Origin: Elymus sibiricus
Taxonomy: Eukaryota; Streptophyta; Magnoliopsida; Poales; Poaceae
DNA length: 64,000 nt
Direction: 5' to 3'
Assembly (NCBI GenBank): GCA_039707655.1
Contig: CM077666.1
Location: 300,664,166 to 300,728,165, forward strand
Position numbers and translations under genes: made by a program. Shown here in pieces: positions 35,101 to 45,839 of this stretch. Position 1 is the first letter of the stretch. Every line of letters begins with the position of its first letter. The notes beneath the pieces are model-generated. The model ran no database searches. It saw nothing but the letters and a program-made list of their open reading frames with translations, and was not told the DNA's origin.

Positions 35101-36299
35101 GCGACGGCGGCAGCAGCTAGCAGCAGCTACGGAGCAGCAGCAGCAAGCCGCGGCAGCGGAGCAGCCACGGCAGCGGAGCAGCAGCAACTAGGCGAGCAGT
35201 AGCAGGCGGCAGGGGCGGCGAGGGCGAGCAGCAGGGGACGGCGAGGGAGAGCAGCGAGCGAAGCCAGCGCGCGCGGGCGCACGCATGGAGGCGCGGCCAG
35301 GCGCAGGGCGGCAGCGAGGCAGCGGCGGGCGAGCGGCTGCGGGCGGCGATGCGCGACGAGCGCACGGGCGAGCGGACGGGACGGGACGGCAGCGGCAGCG
35401 CGTGGACGGCAACGGCACGGCAGCGAGGCAGGGGAGGCAGGGGCTGGCGCGGGCGCGAGCGGGCGACGAGGCCAGGCGGGTGACGGCGAGCGCGAGCGTG
35501 GCGGTAGCGGGCACGCAGAGGCGAGCTCAGGCGATGGCCAGGGGAGGCGCGGCGGCACGGCGACGGGCGCACGGGGTCGCGGCCACGGCGAGCGAACGGG
35601 AGAGGGGGCAGAGGCGAACGGGGCTCACCCCCGGCGTCGTTGTACGTCGGCGAGGCTCGGTGGAGCCGCTGGGGAGGAGGACGAGGACGGGACGACAGCG
35701 GCGAGGCGGCGACGGCGTCGACGCCGGGCGGCGGCGCCGCGGACAGGCAGGAGGGGAGAGTGGGGGATCGGGTGGGGGTTAGGGTTTGGGGTGGGGGGCT
35801 GGGGAGTTATAGGGGGCGGCTGGGCCGGCTGGCTGGGCCGAGGCCCAGTTGGCCAGGGAGGTTTTGTTTTCTTTTTAGTTCCTTTTCTGTTTTGCAATTA
35901 GTTAGGCACAATTTTAGTTTAGTAGAATAAGTGACTTAGTCCAAAATTATCAGTGCAATTTTATCTACCACCAGAAATTGGTTTGGACAAAATAGGATTC
36001 CATTTGAATTTTATTTAAATCAAAAGGTGTTAGATATTGCTGTTTAGGTTCTGTTTTTAGGATGTAATGGTCATTTAAATATTTTAATAAATGTTTATTA
36101 TAATTTTATAAATGCCTATGGATTATTTGCAAAATTACGAACTATTTATTTCTACTGTTTGGATAACTTTTAATTTTGACTTTGTTTTAAATTTGAATTT
36201 GAATTTGGATTATTCTCTAATTGTTTTTATAATGCTTAATGATGATGACTTGGCATGATTAATTGGCATAACTACTGTTGGTAATCTGGGGATATCACA
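32157..36299 (+). mobile_element. 4.14-kb solo LTR (or LTR-only element), target duplication GTAGA
   Basis: Starts TGTGACGCCCCCGACTTAAT and ends GGGGATATCACA, so it has TGTGA/TCACA inverted ends. Identical GTAGA flanks it at 32,152-32,156 and 36,300-36,304, and the CACTA repeat sequence reads continuously across the site. There is no primer site, gag or pol inside and no internal copy of the ends. Internal landmarks: a segment with repeated GGAATCACCCTCGATGG (33,570-33,730), a GCA-repeat and very GC-rich block (34,900-35,830), then an AT-rich tail. The start resembles very long-LTR gypsy-type elements of Triticeae. Confidence 0.88.
34900..35830. repeat. (GCA)n and extreme-GC block within the solo LTR
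   Basis: 34,920-35,200 is dominated by AGCAGC repeats; 35,200-35,830 is mostly G and C. It generates overlapping long frames on both strands (e.g. 35,117-35,572 minus, 35,285-35,782 plus) with Ala/Arg/Pro or Gly/Arg composition and no domain, so I do not call genes here. A GGGTTAGGGTTTGGGGTGGGG stretch lies at about 35,773. Confidence 0.75.
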
Positions 36300-36660
36300 G
36301 TAGAAGTCCGTTTCCTCCGTTTTGCGGTACGCCAGACCCCTCCCGATCAACAGGACCCCGTTTCGACCGTAGGCGGTTGAACAGAAGTCCGTTTCCTCCG
36401 TTTTGCGGTACGCCAGACCCCCAGCCGATGAACAAGACCCCGTTTCGATAGTAGGCGGTCGAACAGAAGGCCGTTTCCTCCGTTTTGCGGTATGCTAGAC
36501 CCCGAGTCGATGAACAGGACCCCGTTTCGGCTGTTCCGTCCAAGCAGGTTGGCTCCCGATGAACAGGACGCATTCCGACCCAGTCGGTGGCCTCCCGATG
36601 AACACGACATTGTTTCTCCGTTCCGACTCAGCCGGTTGGCTACCGATGAACAGGAGGCCG
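36300..36660. repeat. CACTA subterminal repeats, about 77-bp unit
   Basis: The segments GTTTCCTCCGTTTTGCGGTA and CGATGAACAGGACCCCGTTT alternate three times, then decay into CCGATGAACAGGA variants. The same motifs occur left of the nested LTR at 31,900-32,150. Confidence 0.8.
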
Positions 36661-36949
36661 TTGTGGCCGTACGTTGACTCTCCATGTACACGAGCCCTGG
36701 CCGTACGTATGCACGAGTACGCGTTCGAGACCCCGCCCATATGTACGTACGTGCCCGTATTTTTTGCCGTGTGGCTGTACGTACGTGTACACGATTTAGA
36801 CGGGGCTGCCTGAACTGCTATGTTGGGGGCTCTACTACGACACGTGCCGCTCCTTACATGCCCACGGTTCATCGTTGCAGAGAGACCGATCGACCAGTAT
36901 GTACGTACACGTTCGCGACCAGACAGACAACGCTACGTACGCTTCGACC

Positions 36950-37900
36950 GGGTGGGTCCCAGCTGTCTGGGAGGATAAGGAGGCACTTCCTTGCGTGCAA
37001 AGACATAGCAGCTGGGTCCCAGCTGTAAGGGGGGAATCATTTTTTTGTGTGTAATAAGGAGGCACTTCTTGCATGCGAAGATGTATCTGGTGGGTCCAGC
37101 TGTCAGCCTCACCGCGTACAGTCCTCTTCCGATGGCTGCCGTTCATTGACCACGTTGACTATGCCGCGCCGAGAGCACCAAGGCAGTGGACGACGGCGAG
37201 GCCTAGGAAGGGAACGACGCAGAGCCGGGGAAGACACGGCAGTGGATGCCCACGCGGAGGGGAGTACGAGGGTTGACTGGTTCGGCTGCGGTGTGAGGCT
37301 GCCATCGCCGAAGAATAACAAGGGATGTGGTTGAGTAGAGGGAAGGCCTGGCCAGCGGTGGAAGTAGGGTGGGGCGGTGAGGCCTGCGCGGCAGCACAGC
37401 CGGCCACGGGAGGCAGGAGCAGGCGGTCCCGCCGGCGCTGGTTTGGGCGGCTGGAGCAAGAAGATCAGAGATTGAAGAAGCAGCACGGCCGTTGGATTAA
37501 CATCCAACGGTCATCGCTGCTACAATCGTTTATTGACTAAGTTGACAAAGCCCTGCGTACATGTCAACTTAGTAGGCCCACAAGCCAGCCTCCAAATCCG
37601 GTGGGTCCTAGTTGTCATTGGGAGGAATCTTTTTTTCGCTTAATAAGGAGGCACTTCCTTCCGTGCGAAGATATAGCTGGTGGGTCCCAGCTATCAGGGG
37701 CAGGAATTATTTATTTTTCGCGTAATAAGGAGGTACTTCCTTGTGTGCGAAGATGTAGCTGGTGGGTCCCAGATGTCAGGGGGGACGAGTCATTTTTTTT
37801 GCGCGTAATAAGGAGGCACTTCTTTGCGTGCGAAGATGTAGCTGGTGGGTCCAAGCTGTCAGGGGGAGGAATCATTTTTCGTGGCATGCGACCATGGACC
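36950..37900. repeat. CACTA subterminal repeats, about 80-bp unit
   Basis: TGGGTCCCAGCTGTCAGGGG, GAATCATTTTTT and AATAAGGAGGCACTTCCTTG recur in that order at about 36,955-37,080 and four more times at 37,595-37,875. One more degenerate copy is at 39,108-39,215. Confidence 0.8.
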
Positions 37901-39800
37901 TCGTGGGTCCCAGCTGTCTGCCTCTCCACGTACAGTCCTCTTTCAATGGCTATCGTTCGTTGACCGCGTTGACGACGCCGTGCCGAGAGCACCAACGCGG
38001 TGGATGACGGCGAGGCCCAGGAAGGGAACGACCCGGAGCCGGCGAAGCCACAGCAGTGGATGCCCATGCTGAGGGGAGTACGAGGGTTGACTGGTTCGGC
38101 TGCGGTGTGAGGCCTGTGTCGCCAAAGAATAACAGGAGGTGTGGGTGAGTAGAGGGATGGCCTGGCCAGCGGTGCGGTAGTAGGAGGGGACGGTGAGGGC
38201 TGCGCGGTCAGAGATTGAAGAAGCAGCATGGCCGTTGGATGTTATCCAACGGTCACTGCCGTTAGAATCGTTTGTTGACTTTTTTTTGAGAACTCCTCGT
38301 TTGTTGACTAATAAGTTCACATAACCCTGCGTACGCGTCAATATAGTAAGCCCACAAGTCAGCCTCCAAATCTGTGGCAAACAGCATACAACCCATTTGC
38401 CATTATTTTTAATAATTTACAGCCCATTTGCTAATTCTTAAGGATTTTTTTAAGCCCATATTCTTTTTGTTAGCATTACAACCCATATTCTGGCCACGGT
38501 TAAAAAATTCAACGAAATTTTGCATATTACGGTGGGGTACGAACTGTTTTTAATCCCAAAATTTGGAGTCAGATTCAAACTAATTTGAAAAAGTAATTTA
38601 TATTAATTTAAATCCAACAAAATATTCCCCGCAGAAAAATCAATGAAATTTAAAATCTTGAAATCCCAGAAAACCGTAATTTGAAACTAATTGCCGATTT
38701 GTATTTTTTTGAGTGGCTATTGCCGGTTTGCTGTGTTGTTCTTAAAATTTACAGCCCATTTCTTACTACTTATAGCCCATTTTCTGGGCAAACCCCGAAT
38801 ACATCCCTCCTCGTCTTGAAAGATTTGCAGCCCAGCAGTGCTGAGAAAAGCAAGTAGGCCTCGGTTGGGTATTCTTCAAAGAAAATAGAACTGGGCTAGC
38901 CATTTTCAGAAAGAGAAAAAAACAACTTGGCTAGTCATGTGGTAAACAGAAAATAAAAGCCTGGGCTAGACGGGCTACAGCCCCCGCACAGCCCAGTTGA
39001 TACCCTGCTCCGTCTCAAAAACAAAAACAAAACAATTGCGCGAGCTGCTGGGTCCCTGGTGTCAGCCGCTCATTGGGCAATTCTCTCGCTTATTGGCTAC
39101 ATTGACAATGTCGTGGGACCCAGATGTCAAACCATTAGGAGAAAGCATTTTTTTGGCTTCTAATAAGGAGGCACTTGCTTGTGTACTGCAATGACCCTCG
39201 TGGGTCCCTACTGTCATCCTCTCCACGTACAGTCAGCTCATGAGTCCTCTCGGTTGTTGACCATGTTGACAACACCAGACGGCGGTGCCCGGCGAGTGAA
39301 CCAAGGCGGAGGACAACGGCGAGGCCTCGGACGGGAACGAACAGGAGCCGTGGAAGATGCGGCAGTGTAGTCGCAGACTCGCAGGTAGAGGGAAGTACGA
39401 GGGATTGACTGGTTCGGGTGCGGGTGCGGGTTGGGGCTGACGTCGCCGGAGAATAACAGGACGTGTGGGGGAGTGGAAGGATGGACTGGCCAATGTTTGA
39501 GGGTATGGTGGGGCGGCAATGCGTGGGCGGAGGCGCAGCCAGCCGTGGGAGGCGGGAGCAGGCGGGACCGATGGCGTGGTTTCGTTTGGGCATCTGGAGG
39601 AAGAAGACAAGAGATAGAAGAAACACGACAGATGTTGGATGTCAATCCAACGGCTGGCAGGAAAAATCGTTTGTTGACTAAGTCGACACCACTTTGGATA
39701 GGCTTTTTTGTTGTGGGTCCCAAATGTCAGAATCCAAATCTGTCACGGCGATGCAACCTTTCTTATTAGGAATTACAGCCCATTTGGTGTGCTAGCTCAA
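37100..39800. other. CACTA-internal low-complexity and unique sequence, no gene
   Basis: Two related blocks (37,120-37,520 and 37,930-38,280), plus a third at 39,225-39,680, share GACTGGTTCGG.TGCGG, GCCGTTGGAT and CCAACGGTC segments. They are diverged internal duplications. 38,380-39,000 repeats ACAGCCCATTT variants. The apparent ORFs here are GC-rich artefacts. Confidence 0.5.
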
Positions 39801-39983
39801 AATAAGTTTGTGGCTGCTGGCGGGCGCTAGGCACTTGCGTTCTGTAATGCACAATGAGCTCAAGGAGCCGGCGAGAGTGATGTTATTTCCCTTGATTGGG
39901 ATTTGTTACAATATTTCTCACTTAATTAAAGAAATCCCAAGCCATTTGCCTTGTTTCAAAGAAAATATGACAGCCACAGCGGA

Positions 39984-40099
39984 GTTGAAAAGGGCAACAA
40001 CATCTAACTCCAGCTTACAAACTGTACAAAAGCACGAGGGTTAATTGTTCATTAGGTTTAGACAAAACCCAGATTGAAAAGGGCAACAACATCTAACTA
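39984..40099. repeat. 26-bp direct repeat, 89 bp apart
   Basis: TTGAAAAGGGCAACAACATC followed by TAACT occurs at about 39,985 and again at 40,074. Confidence 0.8.
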
Positions 40100-40107
40100 T
40101 GGCAGTG

Positions 40108-40437
40108 TTTTTTTTGAAACAAAGAAGGGCTTCCCCCTTTCGATTTCCATTAAGGGAAACCAGCGTCGAGCTACAGGGTCCAGTTCCAGCACAAACACCA
40201 AACGAACACCCTAAACTACTACTACTACTAGGAGCAATAGGGAAAGCAGAGAAGGAGCAGCTCGAGGCACAGCCCGTCTGCCTCCATCCCTGCTTAAACG
40301 CCAAATATCAGTTATATTACAGGACATAGGTGCAGCAAAACACACGACAGACCACCACAGGAACCGGCTAAAACAAAAACAGCAGCGCCCGCTACACAAC
40401 AGCAGGTTGAAGTCCTCCAGCGCCACCATCATCCAAC
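40108..40437 (-). mobile_element. LINE 3' end abutting the F-box pseudogene
   Basis: T-run 40,108-40,115 followed by GAAACAAAGAAGGGCTTCCCCC and GATTTCCATTAAGG, the usual 3' UTR text of a plant LINE in minus orientation. An (ACT)n run is at 40,216-40,231. It stops at the F-box stop codon region; GCAGTG occurs on both sides and may be a short target duplication. Confidence 0.55.
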
Positions 40438-42165
40438 CTAGGCACTGCTGCAGTGTTTTCGGTAGTCACGATCAAATGGATCGGTCAGATCCATAAAATG
40501 AACATCCCGGGTCCTAAAATTTAATGGAATGTGACCACAAGATGATGTAAAAAGAAGACTGGCACGTTCAGAAGCCCATTTGTCCACCTGAAACTCCTTT
40601 TTTTGCTCTTCGACATATCCATCCATCAAAACTTCATTGTTAATAAATTTAAGCCTGATGGACAATAGTGCCCTCGCATTCAGCAGGAAGAATGTGACAA
40701 ATCTAGTGTTTGCATGGGTGGCTACATATCCTTCCAGCGTTATTGTCTTGAAACGAATGTCATGAGAACTGAGAAAATCCCGGTGCTTACGATGCCGCCG
40801 ATTGGTTATACCTTTTGTACCCCGTCCTGCTGCCTAAATAGACATGAAGATTGAAAACAGTTAAGGTCTAAAAAAAGAGTATGTCAAAAGAGCAACAACT
40901 GAACGGTTAATTCTTGCACACTATATATGGGCTTCCAATGTGCGTGAAATCATCACCTTTATATACAACTTCTCCAGACATGGAAAGCATCGCAACAAGC
41001 CAATAATCTTGTTCAGATCAAAAGTATGATATATAAGATCTTGATAGAATCCAGCACCACTGATAGGCTATCCATGGACAAACTCTTCATTGAGCATAGA
41101 ACATAATATTAGTACAAAAAGTGTACTCCAAAATGATATAAAACTTATGCGCACAAATGAAAAATGCAGCTTATGATTACAAAAGTGTAGATGATAATAT
41201 ATAGTACCTGGATAACTGTGGAGCCAAACACCATCTTGAAGTGATCACAGAGATCATGAATTACACCCAAGGTCTCCAGTTTAGGCACAGAGACGACAGT
41301 TATTTGTGAAGGTGGATAACAAGAATCAAGGATCAACCTTTGAAGTGAAGGGGCATCTTCGATGATGAGCTCCCCTACGTCAAAAGAAATTCCAATTCTT
41401 CGATGATGATGATCAACCTTTGAAGTGAAGGGGAATCTAGGACAACCGATTTTAACTGTCAAAAGAAGCATTAAGCACTCCAGGGCAGGGCAACTAGATT
41501 GGATGATGCTGTGCAGTGAGGCCTCCGATATACGAACCACCACAGGTGAAAGTTTTTTGAGAAGTGGGAGTCAAAGCTTTTGTACCAGATTGTCTGGTAG
41601 TTTGCACAGGGCGAAGGTGGCGGTGTGGAGAGAGGAGGAAAACCGTGAGATGGACATCGGTGCTGAGGGCACAAGTACATGGCGTTCGGAATGTGGTATG
41701 TGATTTATGTGGGAATAGTACAACTCAAGCAGATGGAGTTTTTCGAATTCAGGGGATTTCAGCTAGGCATCCACTGTGCAGGGCATGCACAGGTAGCATG
41801 CCGAGATGCAGAGGCATTGAACGGAGCCCTGGTGGGAGGAGATGATGGCTCCGGGGAGTTCAAAATCATTGAACAGAGATAGGCCACGACAGTCGAGATT
41901 AAGAGGCGCGGCGCGCCATAGAGGGTGCCATCGAGATGCGAGGACTTGAGTGCGGCAGCAATCCTTGGTGGAGAGAAGCGAGATGATCTCCACAAGGATG
42001 GCGTCCGGGAGATCGCTGATGCGGTCCGCCCGAGATTCTTCGGGTTCCTCAGATCCAGGGGGGAGGCTCGCCGCTTCTCCCCGCGCTGCCGGGTGCGGGA
42101 ACTACAACCGACGTCGCCGCTGGCGGGAGCCTCATCTTCTTAATGATGGGGCCAGCCGACTCCAT
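40438..42165 (-). pseudogene. F-box/LRR/FBD protein gene, inactivated
   Basis: F-box/FBD proteins are substrate adaptors of SCF ubiquitin ligases and form a large grass family. Exon 1 (42,165-41,208): ATG, MESAGPIIKKMRLPP leader, an F-box (RISDLPDAILVEIISLLSTKD..RTQVLASRWHPLW), then LRR-like text (PALECLMLL, GELIIEDAPSLQRLIL, VPKLETLGVI). Exon 2 (41,067-40,957) encodes DLNKIIGLLRCFPCLEKLYIK. Exon 3 (40,833-40,438) encodes the FBD end (TLEGYVATHANTRFVTFFLLNARALLSIRLKF). All three splice junctions have GT/AG and phase 0. Three lesions lie in exon 1: one extra C in a C6 run (42,058-42,063) shifts the leader out of frame with the F-box; a stop lies at 41,763-41,765; another TGA lies at 41,571-41,573. 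A two-gene model or unannotated intron around 41,76x is a less likely alternative. Confidence 0.85.
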
Positions 42166-42238
42166 TTTCCTTGCGGGCGCCGTGTCGAGCTCACGGATTT
42201 GAGCAGAGTAGCGAAAGACGAGCCTAGTTAAGGGGGGC

Positions 42239-42365
42239 TGGGGTTTTCTGTAGGAGTGAGGAAGAAGGCGAGCAGGGGTTTTCTGTAGGAGTGACGAAGA
42301 AGGGGAGCGGGGGGTTTCTGTAGGAGTGAGGTGAGGAAGAAGGGGAGCGGGGGTTTTCTGTAGGA
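42239..42365. repeat. tandem repeats upstream of the F-box pseudogene
   Basis: Four copies of GGGTTTTCTGTAGGAG with GAGGAAGAAGGGGAGCG spacers, about 40 bp per unit, in the region corresponding to the 5' UTR/promoter of the minus-strand gene. Confidence 0.8.
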
Positions 42366-43080
42366 GCGAGCTGCAGTGAACAGTGAAGTGGGAGCGAGGA
42401 GGAAGAAGGGGTTTTTTGGGAGCGCCCCTCTTCAAGTAATATGGGCTTTTCCTACAAAAATATGGGCTTTAAGATGGGCTCTTGTACTGGTCGGTCTTAA
42501 CACTAGAGACAGCCCATTAGAGACACTCTCCAGCTCTCCAGCTTATGGCCCATTCGCAAAAAAAAAGGCGCACTCTCAGTAACCTTTTTCAACTTGAAAA
42601 AAACTTATGGCTCCTCCTCGGGCCCGCTTGGCATCCACCAAATTAGAGGGTCTGGTAATGCATGCAGACACTCACACTGGTCGAAGCGCGGCACAAATGA
42701 GGCATCAAATAATAGGCCCACAATATAGATTCTAAATGTTCACACGCTAGTCAACATTCACATTAAACTAAGCTTCACAAGATACAGTATGCATACTAGC
42801 TAACATTCACAAGCACATATATAAGTTTAGCATGTTTATGCATCTCAATGATTCACCAGACTATAACCAAGACAAAGCTATGAAAAAGTGTAGAAATCAA
42901 GAAAAAACGATCGATGCTTCTCTGAGCAAAGGGCCTCCCTACGCATTAATTTCCTGGGCATGCTTCTTTCTTCTCAATGTTGAGTGCACTTTGAGCATGT
43001 TGGCAACTCCACAGCTAGCTCACTGGCTCATCTTGCAATTAACGCTGACACATTGCAGCAAACAGAGGAGGCAATAGAGA
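42366..43080 (-). promoter_or_regulatory. probable upstream region of the F-box pseudogene
   Basis: GCCCAT elements on the minus strand (plus-strand ATGGGC at 42,438, 42,463, 42,474) are compatible with a promoter. The remainder to 43,080 shows no gene. Confidence 0.3.
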
Positions 43081-43099
43081 TCACTCAACATCAGACCAG

Positions 43100-44110
43100 T
43101 TTGTGCAGTTCTACTGAAATCATCTTCATTGTCCTGAATGTGAAAAGATAGGAAAACAATAGCTGTACTTAAAGCGTGTTGCAAAACAGTAGCACATATC
43201 AATAGCTCGGTATGACAAAACATGATCATCTGGACGAAGGGGTACTGACCTGCGTGAGGAAGATTATCTATAATTTTATAAGTGGTTAGTTGATATCCAC
43301 CTTGGGGTCTCATCTCATGCCATGGAGGAAATTCGATCCAATTGATTAGTGCAATTCCTTCCGTCTGGCTGTAGAAAATTTGTCCAACTCACCCCAATAT
43401 CTTTTTTGTGCAGTTCCACTAAAATTATGCACCGCTGTTTGCACGACCCCTACTCGCCGGCCAGGCCATCTATGACTCGGTGTCTTTTATCTTGCATTGA
43501 CGGGGCGGGTACAGTGCTTGTTCGCTCCTCCACACATGACAGGCTCGTTCGACACTTCGATCAGCAAGGTAACGTACGAATAAGCTTATTTCATCTTGCG
43601 TTGGTCATTCTACCTAGTTACGAATGTAGGAATACCTCGAGCACTGTGAGGTTAGCTGACAGCAGGTAGATGCAGCCATCTAATTTTGTGCGGTTCTACT
43701 AAAATTGTGGTTTGTGCTTCTATTTGCACAAATAGAAACCACATGGAGATAGACAACCCTGTTTGCAGAAATATGTGATAGGGTTATTTAAGTAGTGTCA
43801 TTTTTTGCCATGGCATATGATTAACAGCAGCATCTCATATGTTATCAATGGCATTACATTGACAGTGTGAAAAATGCCATTAACTAAGAAGTGCCATCAC
43901 ATCAGATCAACACGGGCACTAGATTAACGGGGGCTTATATTAACATGCACAACAATTGCATTATAACTCTATGATGACAGTAGCACATGATCAGTAGCTA
44001 CGTGCACGATTAATAGGAACGATCGTTCTAACAAAGGGTGATACGGAAAGGAGAAATACATCGTCGTGTCAACCAAATGTGCAATTAAATTTCTGCAGTT
44101 CCACTGAGAT
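43100..44110 (-). repeat. dispersed 20-bp motif, cluster 1 (four copies)
   Basis: TTTGTGCAGTTCCACTAAAA, or a 1-3 base variant, occurs at 43,100, 43,405, 43,685 and 44,090. Text around it is also shared with cluster 2 (CCCTGTTTGCA.A.ATATG). On the minus strand the motif can be read as the peptide FSGTAQ. Confidence 0.8.
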
Positions 44111-44839
44111 GAAGCTATGTTACCGGCGTGAGATTTAAGTGTAACACCCCACAGCACTCTTCATGGAAAATAAAGCAAGACAGAAGCATTTCATAAAACG
44201 GTGGTGGCATTGCTTCAGTTTATCAATGGCAATAGATTGACAACAACATTACTTAAGAGTGACATCACATTAACAGTGGCATTCTTTCATTTTACCAGAT
44301 ATTAGATTAACAGCTGCAGTAGGGGCATAGGGACAGGTGAGGCACAAGCATAAAGTGGTGAGGCAGAGGTGGTTGCCGAGAGTGGAAAACATGCAAGCAG
44401 AATGTCTGGATTTGTGCCATTTTTGTTCTCATGATCTCGTCAGTGACCTTTTGCTGCGTGACCATAGGAAATCTAGCCGTGCTCATTCTCAGTTGCGTTG
44501 TCCACCCAACACCCCCTCACTTTCTTTCCTTTTTCGACCAAGAGATCGGTCAGGCCAGAATCTTACTACTCTTCAACCCACCCTTCGCCCCCACACCACT
44601 TTATTGCCCTTTTCAACAAAGAGATCGGTTCGTTAACCAGTCTTTGCTACCCCGCCCACCCCAAAAAAAATCCACATTCAACCAGGCCATCTATTTATCT
44701 TCATGCATTACCTTTTTTCCTCTAATAGTAAAATTTTAGGTGGTGTTGAGTGTTCGACAAGCCGATGGGGCTATCTAGATACATGGGGAGCTTTGGACTC
44801 AAGAATGGTGGGAAAAAAAGGATGCAGTGACGTGGGGAG

Positions 44840-45180
44840 CTGGCCCATTAGAAGAAGGCCGGTTCTAAAAGAAGTTATACCTCCGGTCGGCGGGATGTGG
44901 CGAGGCAGGCGGCAGGATCTGCCAACACGACGGCAGCGATCAAAAGTGCGGAGGACCACCCACGCCGGCGCCAGGTCAAGACGGCGCGCGTCAGCTTCCT
45001 CCCTCGCCAACGGCGACCACGTCAACGTTGCACCTCGTACCCTACCCAGCGGAAAGGATCCGGCCGGATCTGTGACCACCGGTGAGAAGAGAGAGAGACA
45101 AAGAGAGTGGACACCACCGTCTTGTTTAGATCTAGAGAGGGTGAGAGAGTGAGAAGAAGAGAGCAACCCTAGCAAGCAAG
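44840..45180 (-). other. GC-rich exon-like block, copy A
   Basis: Shares GGATCCGGCCGGATC(A/T)GTGACCA, the GAGAGAGAGA stretch, CCACC(A/G)CCGTCTTGT and AAGGCCGGTTC with 50,590-50,930. On the minus strand it resembles a first exon ending in a GT donor (GGAG/GTATAAC near 44,877). The 134-codon minus frame (44,771-45,175) is not conserved in copy B, so a non-coding exon is more likely than a protein. Confidence 0.45.
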
Positions 45181-45309
45181 TCCCGAAGCTCCAGCCTACA
45201 TATATAGTGGAGTAATTTTTTTCCTCTCCGTAGCAATCATTTTAAATTTAATACGCGCGAAGCCATCTTTTCATTTAACGTACCAGTAAAAAACTCAATC
45301 AATAACCGC

Positions 45310-45500
45310 GCCACCGCGTTCAGGTCGCACTTTGTATGGCTCACATGTGGTCCCAGACCCTACATTAAGTGGACAACTAGATGGGTTAAATTATCATAGC
45401 TGTCTCTTCGTGTGCAAATGTGCTCCACCCTGTACCCACACGTGTGCGTGAGGGAACAAGTGCGTGAGTGCGCCTCTTCTCTTCGTGTGTGTGCGTGAGC
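45310..45500. repeat. local duplication, matches 48,059-48,300
   Basis: GCGCCACCGCGT, GGTCG.ACTTTG, CGACCCT.CA.TTAAGTG, GAGCTCCACCGTGTACCC and GTGCACCTCTTCTCTTCGTG-like segments align in order between the two places. A shorter third copy of the right end is at 50,950-51,010. Confidence 0.7.
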
Positions 45501-45504
45501 GTGT

Positions 45505-45655
45505 GTCTCTCTCTCTCTCTCAGAGACAACGAGACCTTGACCTAGACAGAGATGGTGTGTACAAAAAGTCACGAGCGTGTGTGTGTGTCTCTCTCTCAGA
45601 GACAATGAGACACTGACCTAGACAGAGATGGTGTGTACAAAAAGTCACGAGTGTG
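45505..45655. repeat. 76-bp tandem duplication in a GT-rich tract
   Basis: TCTCTCTCAGAGACAA.GAGAC..TGACCTAGACAGAGATGG followed by TGTGTACAAAAAGTCACGAG occurs twice in a row. Confidence 0.85.
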
Positions 45656-45839
45656 TGTGTGTGCGCGCGTGCACGTGCGTGAGAGCGAACACGGATGCGG
45701 GAGGATGCCATCCAACCGTAGCCGCATACATTTTGACAACAGTTCGAACCAACAAGACGAAAATCATGCAAACACGGCCAGATTTCATATAAACATGACG
45801 GATTTCATTACATTTACATCAACTAAGCGGTGCTAGTCC

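Larger units (their letters stand above)
31123..39800 (+). mobile_element. CACTA transposon, left part with subterminal repeats
   Basis: Begins CACTACAAAAAAAAGACAC at 31,123 inside the LTR. The following text (CATCCGTGACATTATGG, TTCTGTCATGG, ACTTCTATGACAAAAAA) is the left terminus of a common Triticeae CACTA family. Subterminal tandem repeats follow (31,440-31,710; 36,300-36,660; 36,950-37,080 and 37,595-37,900). A 4.14-kb solo LTR is nested in it (32,157-36,299). No transposase was found. The mirror terminus (...TTGTAGTG) is missing, so the right side is truncated; 39,800 is an approximate limit. Confidence 0.75.

Noticed and set aside
35117..35782. Ala/Arg/Pro-rich frames on both strands in the solo LTR
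   Set aside because: Three or more overlapping frames in extreme-GC DNA, none with a domain or grass-like start context; composition explains them.
35770..35800. Interstitial telomere repeat (GGGTTAGGGTTTGGGG)
   Set aside because: Only about two imperfect units within GC-rich DNA; no array.
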